Shown here: positions 8,135 through 16,427 of the stretch, one piece after another
Numbering within the stretch: the first letter of the stretch is position 1
How the letters are laid out: every line of letters starts with the position of its first letter
NCBI RefSeq assembly: GCF_015711645.1
Contig: NZ_JABTEX010000001.1
Location: forward strand, 682,001-746,000
Length of the DNA stretch: 64,000 nt
Reading direction: 5' to 3'
From: Planomonospora sp. ID82291
Lineage (GTDB): Bacteria > Actinomycetota > Actinomycetes > Streptosporangiales > Streptosporangiaceae
Notes under the pieces: generated by a model
The model's database searches: none
Told to the model about the DNA's origin: nothing
The model's input: the letters and a program-made list of their open reading frames with translations, nothing else
Translations under genes and position numbers: made by a program

Positions 8135-9619
8135 TCACAAGGGGATGTTGGAGTGACGGCCACGGGCGCGCGGGGCGCGGGCGAGGGCCTCGGCGATCCG
8201 CAGGCGGGTGGTCTCGGGCGCGATCACCTCGTCCACGACGCCGAGGGCCACGGCCCGCTCCACGCCGCCCGAGATCCGGCGGTGCTCCTCGGCCAGCCGG
8301 GCGCGCAGCCCCTCGCGCTCCTCCGCGGGGGCCGCCGCGAGGGCCTTGCGGTGCAGCACGCCGACGGCCGACTCCGCGCCCATGACCGCGACCTCGGCGC
8401 CGGGCCAGGCGAACGTGGTGCTCGCGCCGAGCGAACGGGAGTTCATCGCGATGTACGCCCCGCCGTACGCCTTGCGGGTGATCAGCGTGACCCGCGGGAC
8501 GACGCACTCGGCGAAGGCGTGCAGCAGCTTGGCGCCCCGGCGCACCACGCCGTCCCATTCCTGGCCGACGCCCGGCAGGTAGCCGGGCACGTCCACCAGC
8601 ACGACGAGCGGCACCCCGTGGGCGTCGCACATCCGGACGAACCGAGCGGCCTTCTCCGCCGACAGCGCGTCGAGGCAGCCGCCCTTGTGCCGGGGGTTGT
8701 TGGCCAGCACGCCGACCGACCGGCCGCCGAGCCGGCCGAGGCCGACCAGGATGTTGGCCGCCCACCGGGGCTGCAGCTCCTCGAAGCCGCCGTCGGCGTC
8801 CAGCAGCCCGCGCACCAGCGGGCGCACGTCGTAGGCGCGGCGCGGCGACTCGGGCAGCAGCGCGCGCAGGTCGCGGGGCTCGCGCAGCGCCACCGGGTCG
8901 AACGCGCCCCGGCGGGCGAAGAAGCCGGTCAGCAGGCGGGCGCGGCGGACCGCGTCCTGCTCGTCGGCGGCCACCACGTGGGTCACGCCGGACCTGCGGG
9001 CGTGCGCGTCGGGGCCGCCGAGCCCGTCCATGTCGATGACCTCGCCGGTCACGCTGCGGACGATGTCGGGGCCGGTCACGAAGACCCGCGCGGCGGGCGC
9101 CATGACGACCAGGTCGGTGAGCGCGGGCCCGTACGCCGCCGCGCCCGCCGCGGGCCCGAGGATGACCGAGATCTGCGGCACCGCGCCCGAGGCCCGGGTC
9201 ATGGCGGCGAACATGCGGCCCACACCGTCCATGGACTCCACGCCGTCGGCCAGCCGGGCGCCGCCGGAGTGCCACAGGCCGATCACCGGGCAGCCCCGGC
9301 GGACGGCGGCCTCGACGGCCTCCACGACGCGCGCGGCCCCGGCCGCGCCCAGCGCGCCGCCCATCGTGCGGGCGTCGGTGCAGTAGGCGACGACGGGGGC
9401 GCCGCCGACCAGCCCGTGGACGGCCGTCACGCCGCTCTCGTCCGCGCCGCTCCCGCACGTTCCCCGCTCGCCCGTTCCCTGCTCGCCCGCGCCGCCGAGC
9501 GGTACGGCCGAGTCCGGGTCGAGGAGCAGGGCGAGCCGGACCGCGGGATCACGGGGATCACGGGGATCGGCGGCGGGCTCTGCTGGGCTTGCGGCGGAAA
9601 CCGTGGACACGACCGTCAT
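8135..9619 (-). CDS. Acyl-CoA carboxylase beta subunit (carboxyltransferase)
   Basis: A 494-residue carboxyltransferase of the propionyl/acetyl-CoA carboxylase AccD/PccB family, which moves CO2 from carboxybiotin to an acyl-CoA. The N-terminal half has the usual VIGLWHSGGARLADGVESMDG and the acyl-CoA oxyanion loop (ILGPAAGAAAYGPALTD); the C-terminal half has LVVLVDVPGYLPGVGQEWDGVVRRGAKLLHAFAE and YGGAYIAMNSRSLGA, both hallmark crotonase-fold motifs. ATG at 9619 is preferred over 9649 because GGAAAG sits seven bases upstream. No biotin carboxylase (alpha) or epsilon subunit is nearby, so it must borrow an alpha subunit. It is divergent from the GH92 gene. Confidence 0.92.
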   Translation of the reverse strand: MTVVSTVSAASPAEPAADPRDPRDPAVRLALLLDPDSAVPLGGAGEQGTGERGTCGSGADESGVTAVHGLVGGAPVVAYCTDARTMGGALGAAGAARVVEAVEAAVRRGCPVIGLWHSGGARLADGVESMDGVGRMFAAMTRASGAVPQISVILGPAAGAAAYGPALTDLVVMAPAARVFVTGPDIVRSVTGEVIDMDGLGGPDAHARRSGVTHVVAADEQDAVRRARLLTGFFARRGAFDPVALREPRDLRALLPESPRRAYDVRPLVRGLLDADGGFEELQPRWAANILVGLGRLGGRSVGVLANNPRHKGGCLDALSAEKAARFVRMCDAHGVPLVVLVDVPGYLPGVGQEWDGVVRRGAKLLHAFAECVVPRVTLITRKAYGGAYIAMNSRSLGASTTFAWPGAEVAVMGAESAVGVLHRKALAAAPAEEREGLRARLAEEHRRISGGVERAVALGVVDEVIAPETTRLRIAEALARAPRARGRHSNIPL

Positions 9620-9791
9620 CGCTGCTTTCCTCACGCCGGCTCGACACACAGGTACCTGCGAATGTGGCGACCGGCTCCCGCGTCCGTCGACCCCTACCCC
9701 CGGCGGCAGGTTGTGACCGCCCCTTCTGTCCGTTGACCCCCACCGGCGGCACGAGGTGCGGTGATGAAGATCTCATCCTTGGAGGACTGCC

Positions 9792-12700
9792 GTGTCTCAA
9801 TGGTCCCTGCCGATGGTCGCCGTCCTCGTCGCGGCCGTCCTGATACCGCCCGGCTCGGCCGCGCCCGCCTCCGACGCGGCGCTCGAACGCGATCCCGCCT
9901 CCCTGGTCAACGTCTTCCACGGGACCAAGGAGGCGGCGTCCGACTTCGGCCACGGCGGAGGCGGGGGCATGACGTTCCCCGGCGCCGTGCTGCCGTTCGG
10001 CATGATGCAGTGGAGCCCCGACACGGTGGCCAACGCGGGCGGCGGCTACCGGTGGGAGGACGACCGGCTGCGCGGGTTCTCGATGACGCACATCTCGGGA
10101 CCGGGCTGCACGGGCGCGCAGGACTTCCCGGTGCTGCCCTTCTCCGGACCGGTCGGCCGCTCGCCCGCCACCCACGGCGAGGACTACGTGCAGACCTTCA
10201 AGCACGAGAACGAGACGGCCTCCCCCGGCTTCTACAGCAACGTCCTGGACACCGGGATCAAGACGGAGCTCTCGGTGACCACGCGGGCCGGCGCGGCCCG
10301 CTTCACGTTCCCGCAGGGCAGGCCCGGGACGATCCTGCTGAACACCAGCGGCTCGGTCAACGGCGTGGACGACGGCGAGACCCGGATCAGCGGCACCACG
10401 GTCCAGGGGTGGGTCCAGACCGGCGGCTTCTGCGGCCCGCCGATGCGCTACAAGGTGTACTTCCACGCCGAGTTCGACCGTCCGGTCATCGGCCACGGCA
10501 CCTGGAAGGACGACGAGGTGCGCCCCGGCGCGACCACGGTGGACAACGCCGGCGCGGCCAAGGCCAGGGGCGACCTGGTGGTGCCGGGCGACGTCACGGT
10601 GAACGGTCCCGGATCGGGGGCCTACCTGCAGTTCGACCCGTCCCAGCCGGTCCAGATGCGGGTCGGCCTGTCGTACGTCGGCATCGAGGGCGCCAAGCGG
10701 AACCTGGCGGCGGAGATCGGCGGCAAGGGCCTCGACCAGGTGAAGCGGGAGGCCGGCGCCGTGTGGAACGACCGCCTGCGCACGGTCGCCGTCGGCGGCG
10801 GCACCCCGGAGCGGCGCCGGACGTTCTACAGCAACCTCTACCACGCCCTCCTCCAGCCGTACGTCTTCGACGACGTGGACGGCTCCTACACCGGCATGGA
10901 CGGCGAGGTCCGCACGGTCCGCCCCGGCCACCACCACTACGCGACCTTCTCCGGCTGGGACATCTACCGCAGCGAGGTGCAGCTCCTGGCCCTCCTCGCG
11001 CCCGACGTGGCCGCCGACATCGCCCAGTCCATGTACGCCAACGCCCGGTCCCTCGGCAACGTCTGGGACCGCTGGTCCCACCAGAACGCGGTCACCGGCG
11101 TCATGGTCGGCGACCCGTTCCACGTGATCTTGTCCACCGTGTACGCCTTCGGCGCCCGCGACTTCGAGTACGCCGCCGCGCTGCGGGCCATGGCGGAGGC
11201 GGCCCGCCGCACCGGCCCCATGGACGTCGGCCACCCGCAGCTCGGCTACGACGAGCGCCCCGGCAACGCCGCCTTCATGACGCAGGGCTACGTCCCGAAC
11301 GACCCCTCCTCCACCCTCGAGTACGGCCTGGCCGACTTCGGGATCGCCCAGCTCGCCGCCCGCCTCGGCGACCGGGCCACGTCCGCCGAGTTCATGGGGC
11401 GGGCGCAGGCGTGGCAGAACCTCTTCAATGCCGGCAACGGCTGGATCCAGCCCCGCATGGGCGAGGGCTCGTTCACGTCGCCGTTCGACCCCGGCGCCCC
11501 CGACGTCTACATGGAGGGCAACGGCGCCCAGTACCACTGGCTCGTGCCGCACAACGTGCAGGGGCTGTTCACCGCGATGGGCGGGCGCGAGAAGGCCGTG
11601 GCCCGCCTGGACGAGTACTTCACCGAGCTCAACGCCGGCCCGGCACGGCCCTACGCCTACCTCGGGAACGAGCCCGCGCTGCCCGCGCCGTGGCTGTACG
11701 CGTGGGCCGGGCAGGCGTACAAGACGCAGGCGCTGGTGCGCCGGGTGCAGAAGGAGCTGTTCGGCCCCGGGCCCGACGGACTGGTCGGCAACGACGACCT
11801 GGGCACCATGGGGGCCTGGTACGTCTGGTCGGCGCTCGGCCTGTACCCCGCCATCCCCGGCCGCGCCGAACTGCTGGTCAACACGCCGCTGTTCGACCGC
11901 GTGGTGGTCGACCGGCCCGCGGGCGACATCGTGATCAACGCACCCGGCGCCGCCGCGCCGTACATCCGGGGACTGAAGGTCGACGGCACGGCGACGAGCC
12001 GGGCGTGGCTGCCGGAGTCGTTCGCCACGGGCGGCGGGCGGCTGGACTTCACCCTCGGCTCCACCCCGAACCCGGGGTTCGGCGGCGACCCGCGCGACGT
12101 CCCGCCCTCCTTCGGCCAGGGCTCGAAGCCCTACCTGGCGGGCCCGACCCGCGGCAGCGGCCCGGTGGAGCCGGGCGGCGTCTTCGAGACGGACCTGGTC
12201 GTCCGCTCCCTGGGCCGGCCGGCGGCCCTCGCCTGGCGGGCGCAGCCGCCCGCGGGCGTCACGGTGACGCCGTCCAGCGGCACGCTGTCCGTACCGGCGT
12301 CGGGGAAGGCGCAGGTCAGTCTCAAGATCTCGGTGTCGGCGGACACGGCGCACGGCTTCCGCACCGTGCCGATCGCGGTGGGCGGCGCGACCGTCGGCGT
12401 CCGGCTCAACGTCGCCGGGCGCGGCACCCCCGCATGGCACCGCGACAACGCCGGTATCGGCGACATCACCGCGCCCGGCGAGTCCAACCTCGACGGCCCC
12501 GGCTTCAGCTACTCCGCCCAGGCTCTGGCCGAGGCGGGCCTGCGCCCCGGCGAGCCGGTGACCTGGGAGGGGTTCCGCTTCACCTGGCCCGACACGAAGA
12601 AGGGCGAGTGGGACAACCTCCGCGTCGGCGCCGCCCCCGTCGACGTGGCGGCCCCGGCCGGCGCGAGCAGGCTCTCCTTCCTCGGCGCCGGCACCCACGG

Positions 12701-12995
12701 CCACCCCCAGAGCACCGTGACGCTCACCTACGCCGACGGGACCACGAGCACGGCCCGGCTGGGCTTCAGCGACTGGATCCTGGACTTCGGCAACGACACC
12801 CCCCGGTACGGCAACGCGATCGTGGCCACCGCCCCCTACCGGCAGTTCTGGGGCTCCTGGCTGCTCCAGCCCATCAGCACCCACGTGTACGCCTCCCAGC
12901 CCATCTCCCTGGATCCGGGGAAGACGCTCACGTCCCTGAGTTTCTCGCCGGTGGACGAGGGCCGGATGCACATCTTCACCTGGTCCTTCGCCTGA
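9792..12995 (+). CDS. Secreted GH92 alpha-mannosidase with C-terminal accessory domains
   Basis: A 1067-residue exported glycosidase. An N-terminal signal peptide (hydrophobic core VAVLVAAVLIPPG, cleavage likely after SAA) is followed by the GH92 N-domain (VNVFHGTKEA, GMTFPGAVLPFGMMQWSPD, GFSMTHISGPGC) and the (alpha/alpha)6 catalytic domain (YATFSGWDIYRSEVQ, GNEPALPAPWLYAW, GNDDLGTMGAWYVWSALGLYP). These bind a Ca ion and hydrolyse alpha-1,2-mannosides by inversion. From about residue 793 an NEW3-like beta-sandwich (VTVTPSSGTLSVPASGKAQV) follows, then a last beta domain to the end. The start is GTG, with GGAGGA six bases before it. The role is likely breakdown of yeast mannan or glycoprotein glycans. 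Confidence 0.93.
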   Translation: MSQWSLPMVAVLVAAVLIPPGSAAPASDAALERDPASLVNVFHGTKEAASDFGHGGGGGMTFPGAVLPFGMMQWSPDTVANAGGGYRWEDDRLRGFSMTHISGPGCTGAQDFPVLPFSGPVGRSPATHGEDYVQTFKHENETASPGFYSNVLDTGIKTELSVTTRAGAARFTFPQGRPGTILLNTSGSVNGVDDGETRISGTTVQGWVQTGGFCGPPMRYKVYFHAEFDRPVIGHGTWKDDEVRPGATTVDNAGAAKARGDLVVPGDVTVNGPGSGAYLQFDPSQPVQMRVGLSYVGIEGAKRNLAAEIGGKGLDQVKREAGAVWNDRLRTVAVGGGTPERRRTFYSNLYHALLQPYVFDDVDGSYTGMDGEVRTVRPGHHHYATFSGWDIYRSEVQLLALLAPDVAADIAQSMYANARSLGNVWDRWSHQNAVTGVMVGDPFHVILSTVYAFGARDFEYAAALRAMAEAARRTGPMDVGHPQLGYDERPGNAAFMTQGYVPNDPSSTLEYGLADFGIAQLAARLGDRATSAEFMGRAQAWQNLFNAGNGWIQPRMGEGSFTSPFDPGAPDVYMEGNGAQYHWLVPHNVQGLFTAMGGREKAVARLDEYFTELNAGPARPYAYLGNEPALPAPWLYAWAGQAYKTQALVRRVQKELFGPGPDGLVGNDDLGTMGAWYVWSALGLYPAIPGRAELLVNTPLFDRVVVDRPAGDIVINAPGAAAPYIRGLKVDGTATSRAWLPESFATGGGRLDFTLGSTPNPGFGGDPRDVPPSFGQGSKPYLAGPTRGSGPVEPGGVFETDLVVRSLGRPAALAWRAQPPAGVTVTPSSGTLSVPASGKAQVSLKISVSADTAHGFRTVPIAVGGATVGVRLNVAGRGTPAWHRDNAGIGDITAPGESNLDGPGFSYSAQALAEAGLRPGEPVTWEGFRFTWPDTKKGEWDNLRVGAAPVDVAAPAGASRLSFLGAGTHGHPQSTVTLTYADGTTSTARLGFSDWILDFGNDTPRYGNAIVATAPYRQFWGSWLLQPISTHVYASQPISLDPGKTLTSLSFSPVDEGRMHIFTWSFA

Positions 12996-13079
12996 CCGCC
13001 CGCCGTCCGGCCCGCGTCCTGCCCGCAGAGCCCGCCGCCGGGCGTCGAACCGCGTCGCAGGACGGCGGGGCCAGGCCGG

Positions 13080-13123
13080 TGCCGGAAAAACAAAGACCAG
13101 CTCACACGATGTGTGAGCTGGTC
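13080..13123 (-). terminator. Rho-independent terminator of the tRNA-Arg gene
   Basis: A perfect 13-base-pair stem (13095-13107 with 13111-13123, 3-base loop) is followed on the minus strand by TTTGTTTTT. It begins nine bases after the tRNA 3' end, so it terminates that transcript. One arm, GTGAGCTGGTCCG with its flank, is identical over 13 bases to the end of the IS630-type element at 15024. Confidence 0.9.
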
Positions 13124-13131
13124 CGCGTCGG

Positions 13132-13203
13132 TGCCCCCTGCAAGATTCGAACTTGCGCTCCCGGCTCCGGAGGCCGGTGCTCTATCCCCTGAGCTAAGGG
13201 GGC
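13132..13203 (-). tRNA. tRNA-Arg (anticodon CCG)
   Basis: This 72-base cloverleaf is read on the minus strand. The acceptor pairs GCCCCCT with AGGGGGC, the D stem is GCTC/GAGC, the anticodon stem CCGGC/GCCGG encloses loop CTCCGGA with anticodon CCG, and the T arm is GCAAG-TTCGAAT-CTTGC. The discriminator base is A and the CCA end is not encoded. It decodes CGG, a common Arg codon in this GC-rich genome. A strong terminator follows directly. I saw no second copy of its 3' end in the window, so no integrated element at this site is indicated. Confidence 0.96.
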
Positions 13204-13284
13204 CAACGAGTCATTAGGTTACCAGCATCCGGAGGCTGCTCGACACTCGTTAGGCGAAGCGGATGATCTCAGGGGGCGGAAAGG

Positions 13285-14232
13285 TCAGCGGACGGAGGGC
13301 CGGACGGCTCCGCGATAGCGGGCGCGGTAGTAGGGGGAGTCGGCGAAGTCCACGGTTCTGACGACGTCACCGGTCTTGGGCGCGTGGACCATGGTGCCGT
13401 CCTTCAGGTAGACGCCGACGTGGGTCGGGTCGCCGGAGCCGCCTCCGAAGAAGACCAGGTCGCCCGCCCGGAGCCGGGAGAACGGCACGCGGCGGCCCTG
13501 GCGGAACTGGCTGCCGGTGTAGTGGGCGAGCCGGACGCCGGCCTTGGACCAGGCGTGCAGGGCGAGCCCGGAGCAGTCGAAGCCGCCGCGCGTCGGGCCG
13601 CCGCCGGATCCGCCGCCCCATGCGTACGGCGTGCCGAGCCGGCGCAGGGCGGCGGCCGCCGCCGTCCGGCCCGGGGAGAGGCGGCGCTGGATCCCGAGCG
13701 GCCTCGCCGGGGATCCGGACTTCCGGCTCTGCGGAGATCCGGGGTCCCGCCGCCGGGGCGCGGACGGCCGCTCGACCGGCGCGGGCTCCTGCGGCACGGG
13801 CGGCCTCTCCACCAGTGCGGGCTCCTGCGGCTCCGATGCGGGCGGCCTCTCCACCGGCGCGGGCTCTCTCGGCTCCGGCACGGGGAGAGACCCCGGCCGA
13901 GGCACGGGCCGGGGCCCGGAGTCCCAGGCGGGCCCGGAGTCCCAGGCAGGCCCGGAGTCCCAGGTCGGCCCGGTCTTCCAGGTCGGCCCGGTCCTCCAGG
14001 CGGGTGCGGGCTCCCGTCCGGGCGAGGGGTACCGCCACCCCGGAAGACCGGCGCTCCGCCCGTCCTCGCAGGCCGCGGCCATCAGGGCCCACACCTCATC
14101 GGGGATCCAGTGCCGGACGTGGTCCGCGAGCCCGTGGAGCGGAGCCGGGCACGACGGCCGCGCCGGGACGGCTACGGGACCGCCTGCGGGGGCTGCGGTG
14201 AGGGCGGCGGCGACGGTGAGAGCGGCGATCAT
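13285..14232 (-). CDS. Secreted NlpC/P60 cell-wall endopeptidase with Pro-rich repeat linker
   Basis: A 315-residue exported protein. A short signal peptide (MIAALTVAAALTAAPAGG) is followed by a small domain with two Cys, then a low-complexity spacer built of in-frame repeats (TGPTWDSGPAW type and EPAPVERPPA type, about residues 80-165), and from about residue 190 an NlpC/P60 domain: GTPYAWGG, the nucleophile in FDCSGLALHAW, and the His of DPTHVGVYL. Such enzymes cut D-Glu to diamino acid bonds in peptidoglycan stems. The start at 14232 has a perfect GGAGGT ribosome binding site; the open frame further upstream is repeat DNA and is not used. It lies just upstream of the tRNA gene on the same strand. 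Confidence 0.9.
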   Translation of the reverse strand: MIAALTVAAALTAAPAGGPVAVPARPSCPAPLHGLADHVRHWIPDEVWALMAAACEDGRSAGLPGWRYPSPGREPAPAWRTGPTWKTGPTWDSGPAWDSGPAWDSGPRPVPRPGSLPVPEPREPAPVERPPASEPQEPALVERPPVPQEPAPVERPSAPRRRDPGSPQSRKSGSPARPLGIQRRLSPGRTAAAAALRRLGTPYAWGGGSGGGPTRGGFDCSGLALHAWSKAGVRLAHYTGSQFRQGRRVPFSRLRAGDLVFFGGGSGDPTHVGVYLKDGTMVHAPKTGDVVRTVDFADSPYYRARYRGAVRPSVR

Positions 14233-14558
14233 GTGCGGACCTCCTGGGCTCGTTGGACGACCGAGCCCAGGATCCGCAGAACGGGCTGATCGCCAACGGG
14301 CCGAACCAGGTTCTGTGGACGACCCGCCAGGCGGCCCTTCACCTGTGGAGGACCCACCCGACGACCTGCCCGGCACACCTCCGGACGACCTGCCGGACGC
14401 TCCTTCGACGCACCGGCGGACGACCCACCGGACCATCCACCGGACGACCCACTGGCGGGCGCCCGGACGACCCACCGGACGGCCCACCGGGCGGGCGCCC
14501 GGATGAAAGCGCACTCCTTATCCGGAAAGCCGCGCATGATCGTTCCCAAGGGGTTAGC
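14233..14558. repeat. Intergenic region dominated by GACGACCCACCGGAC-like repeats
   Basis: This stretch lies between the divergent NlpC/P60 and receiver genes and has no believable coding sequence. Bases from about 14330 to 14508 consist of irregular repeats of CCACCGGACGACC and CGGACGACCTGCC. The less GC-rich part at 14509-14558 should hold the promoter of the receiver gene, but no clear -35/-10 pair is visible. Confidence 0.6.
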
Positions 14559-14951
14559 TTGGCGGCCGTGGACGAGGTTCTGGGCAAGGTACTGGTCGTG
14601 GACGACGACGAGGTCATCCGGCAGCTCATCGCGGTCAACCTGACGTTGGAGGGTTTCCAGGTGGAGACCGCCGTCGACGGACAGGACTGCCTGGACCGGG
14701 TGCGGGACGCACGACCCGATGTGATCACGCTGGACGTCATGATGCCGAGGCTGGACGGCTGGACGACCGCCGCCCGGTTGCGCGGCGGCGACGGCACCGG
14801 TCACATCAAGATCGTCCTGATCACCGCGAGGGCTCAGGAGGAGGACAAGCGGCGGGGCATGGAGGTCGGGGCGGACGCCTATCTCACCAAGCCGTTCGAT
14901 CCGGCCGAGCTCATCCAGGTCGTCCGCGACCTGGCTCTCCACGACGACTGA
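14559..14951 (+). CDS. Stand-alone receiver (CheY-like) response regulator
   Basis: About 130 residues forming only a receiver domain: LVVDDDEVIRQL gives the acidic cluster, VITLDVMMPRLDGW the phosphoacceptor Asp, and ADAYLTKPFDPAEL the conserved Lys and final helix. There is no output domain, so it probably acts by protein contact. I place the start at TTG 14559, where AAGGGG lies five bases upstream; GTG 14568 is an alternative. No kinase gene is adjacent, so it is an orphan. The frame remains open further upstream only through repeat DNA. Confidence 0.85.
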   Translation: MAAVDEVLGKVLVVDDDEVIRQLIAVNLTLEGFQVETAVDGQDCLDRVRDARPDVITLDVMMPRLDGWTTAARLRGGDGTGHIKIVLITARAQEEDKRRGMEVGADAYLTKPFDPAELIQVVRDLALHDD

Positions 14952-15020
14952 GCCGAAGCCGGTCGTCCCCGCCGCGTCCCTCCCGGGCGGGGTCCCCATT
15001 CCGTCGGCGACCGCCGAGGG

Positions 15021-16175
15021 CTAGTGAGCTGGTCCGGAGATCCTGTCGCAGTAGCGGCAGATCCTGTTGAGGATCTGGTCGGCGCTCTTGGTCCATCGGA
15101 AGGGCCGGGCCTTGTCGTTCCAGACCTTGATCCAGTGCTCCAGAGCGGTGGTGAGTGCGTCCAGTGAACAGAACACCCCGCGGTGCAGACAGCACCGCTC
15201 CAACTCGGCGAACCAGCGCTCGACCTGGTTGATCCAGGAGGCGTAGGTCGGGGTGAAGTGCAAGGCGAAACGCGGGTGCGCCAGCAGCCAGTGATGCACC
15301 GCCGGAGCCTTATGCGCCGAAAGGTTGTCACAGATCACATGAACCGCCAGGCCGGTCTCGGTCTGGCGGTCGATCTGGTCCAGGAAGTCCCGGAAATCGA
15401 CGGCCCGGTGCCGGGCCGACAGCCGGCCGATCACTGTGCCGGTCGCGGTGTTCAGCGCCGCGAACAGGTCCACGGTGCCGTGCCGGACGTAGTCGAAACT
15501 GCGCCGCTCGGGGACTCCCGGCAGCATCGGCAGCACCGGTGCGGTACGCCCCACCGCCTGGATGTGGGGTTTCTCGTCCACCGCGAACACGACCGCGTCC
15601 GTCGGCGGGGCCAGATACAGCCCGACCACGTCACGGATCTTGTCGATCAGCAGCGGGTCCGGAGAGATCACGAAATCCTGGGTCCGCCAGGGCTGCAGGC
15701 CGAAGGCTCGCCAGATCCGCAGCACGCTGGTGGGCGAGATGCCCACCTGTTGGGCCAGTTCCCGTTTCGACCAGTGTGTCGTGCCCTGGGGCACCTCCTC
15801 CAGAGTGCGAACCACCACCTCCTCCACCTGGGCGTCGGTAATGGTCCGTGGGACCCCGGGGCGAGGCTCGTCGCTCAGGCCGTTCAGGCGGCGGGCCAGG
15901 AACCGGCTGCGCCAGCGGGCCACGGTCTTGCGGTCGACCCGTAGCCGTCCGGCCACCGCCATGTTGCTGCCTCCATCGGCGCAGGCCAGCACAATCCGGG
16001 CGCGCAGGGCCAGTCCTTGCGCGGTGGTGCGGCGTTGGGCCCATCCCTGCAGTGTCAGCCGCTCGGCCGGGGACAGAACCAGCGGCTGGAGTCTGGTGTC
16101 TCCCATTCCTCCAGCACATCGCATGGCCTGATGCCGTCGCATCCCGTCCTCGGTTTGAGGCGGGATGCGACTCAT
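15021..16175 (-). CDS. IS630-family transposase
   Basis: A 384-residue DDE transposase. The N-terminal half has two helix-turn-helix units (GSNMAVAGRLRVDRKTVARW; GISPTSVLRIWRAFG) for end binding. The catalytic acids lie in VVFAVDEKPHIQA (first Asp), HVICDNLSAHK (second Asp) and WINQVERWFAELERCC (Glu), spaced as in the IS630/Tc1 group. The frame looks intact, so it may be active. The stop codon TAG is made of the TA target duplication plus one flanking base, so it lies outside the element proper. ATG 16175 gives the longest product; ATG 16106 is possible. Confidence 0.93.
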   Translation of the reverse strand: MSRIPPQTEDGMRRHQAMRCAGGMGDTRLQPLVLSPAERLTLQGWAQRRTTAQGLALRARIVLACADGGSNMAVAGRLRVDRKTVARWRSRFLARRLNGLSDEPRPGVPRTITDAQVEEVVVRTLEEVPQGTTHWSKRELAQQVGISPTSVLRIWRAFGLQPWRTQDFVISPDPLLIDKIRDVVGLYLAPPTDAVVFAVDEKPHIQAVGRTAPVLPMLPGVPERRSFDYVRHGTVDLFAALNTATGTVIGRLSARHRAVDFRDFLDQIDRQTETGLAVHVICDNLSAHKAPAVHHWLLAHPRFALHFTPTYASWINQVERWFAELERCCLHRGVFCSLDALTTALEHWIKVWNDKARPFRWTKSADQILNRICRYCDRISGPAH

Positions 16176-16206
16176 GTGGCGACCTCGGAACTCAGGACCA
16201 GCTCAC
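15024..16206 (-). mobile_element. Complete IS630-type insertion sequence, 1183 bp, TA target duplication
   Basis: The ends are inverted repeats of about 20 bp with two mismatches, both starting GTGAGCTGGTCC (left at 15024, right reading inward from 16206). The element is flanked on both sides by TA (15022-15023 and 16207-16208), the target duplication typical of IS630/Tc1 elements. One intact transposase fills it. It sits between the receiver gene and the membrane protein/GntR operon and interrupts no recognisable gene. Confidence 0.93.
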
Positions 16207-16369
16207 TAGCTCGGATACGCCTTCGACGTGTTCTTCCCGCCACCCGCCCGACCTCACTCCGCTCCTGCGAGCCGGGGCGAGCACGGTCGTGCCCGCGGAG
16301 CCGTCCCGGGCGGAGCCGGACCCGTGCGGCGCGTTCCGGCATTCCGGTTCGGGTCCCGGGGGCGTTAAC

Positions 16370-16417
16370 TTTGTCGCAATGTTTGACTCATCATATTGAT
16401 ACAAAGTTTGCGACAAA
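16370..16417. promoter_or_regulatory. Inverted repeat TTTGTCGCAA ... TTGCGACAAA upstream of membrane protein/GntR operon
   Basis: Perfect 10-base arms (16370-16379 and 16408-16417) are separated by 28 bases of unusually AT-rich DNA that must contain the promoter. The second arm runs directly into the AAAGGAGG ribosome binding site of the gene at 16428. The position suits autorepression by the short GntR protein encoded second in the operon; each arm might be one half-site or half of a looped site. Confidence 0.7.
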
Positions 16418-16427
16418 AGGAGGCGTC

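Noticed and set aside
9558-12971. Very long open frame on the minus strand opposite the GH92 gene
   Set aside because: Its product is Ala/Arg/Gly/Val-rich without family motifs, while the plus strand has a signal peptide and clear GH92 motifs. It is a GC-rich shadow frame.
13132-13203. Integration site of a mobile element at the tRNA-Arg gene
   Set aside because: No integrase gene and no second copy of the tRNA 3' end could be found in the window.
14253-14558. N-terminal extension of the receiver protein
   Set aside because: It is encoded by DDPPDG-like repeat DNA; the receiver fold starts just after TTG 14559, which has a ribosome binding site.
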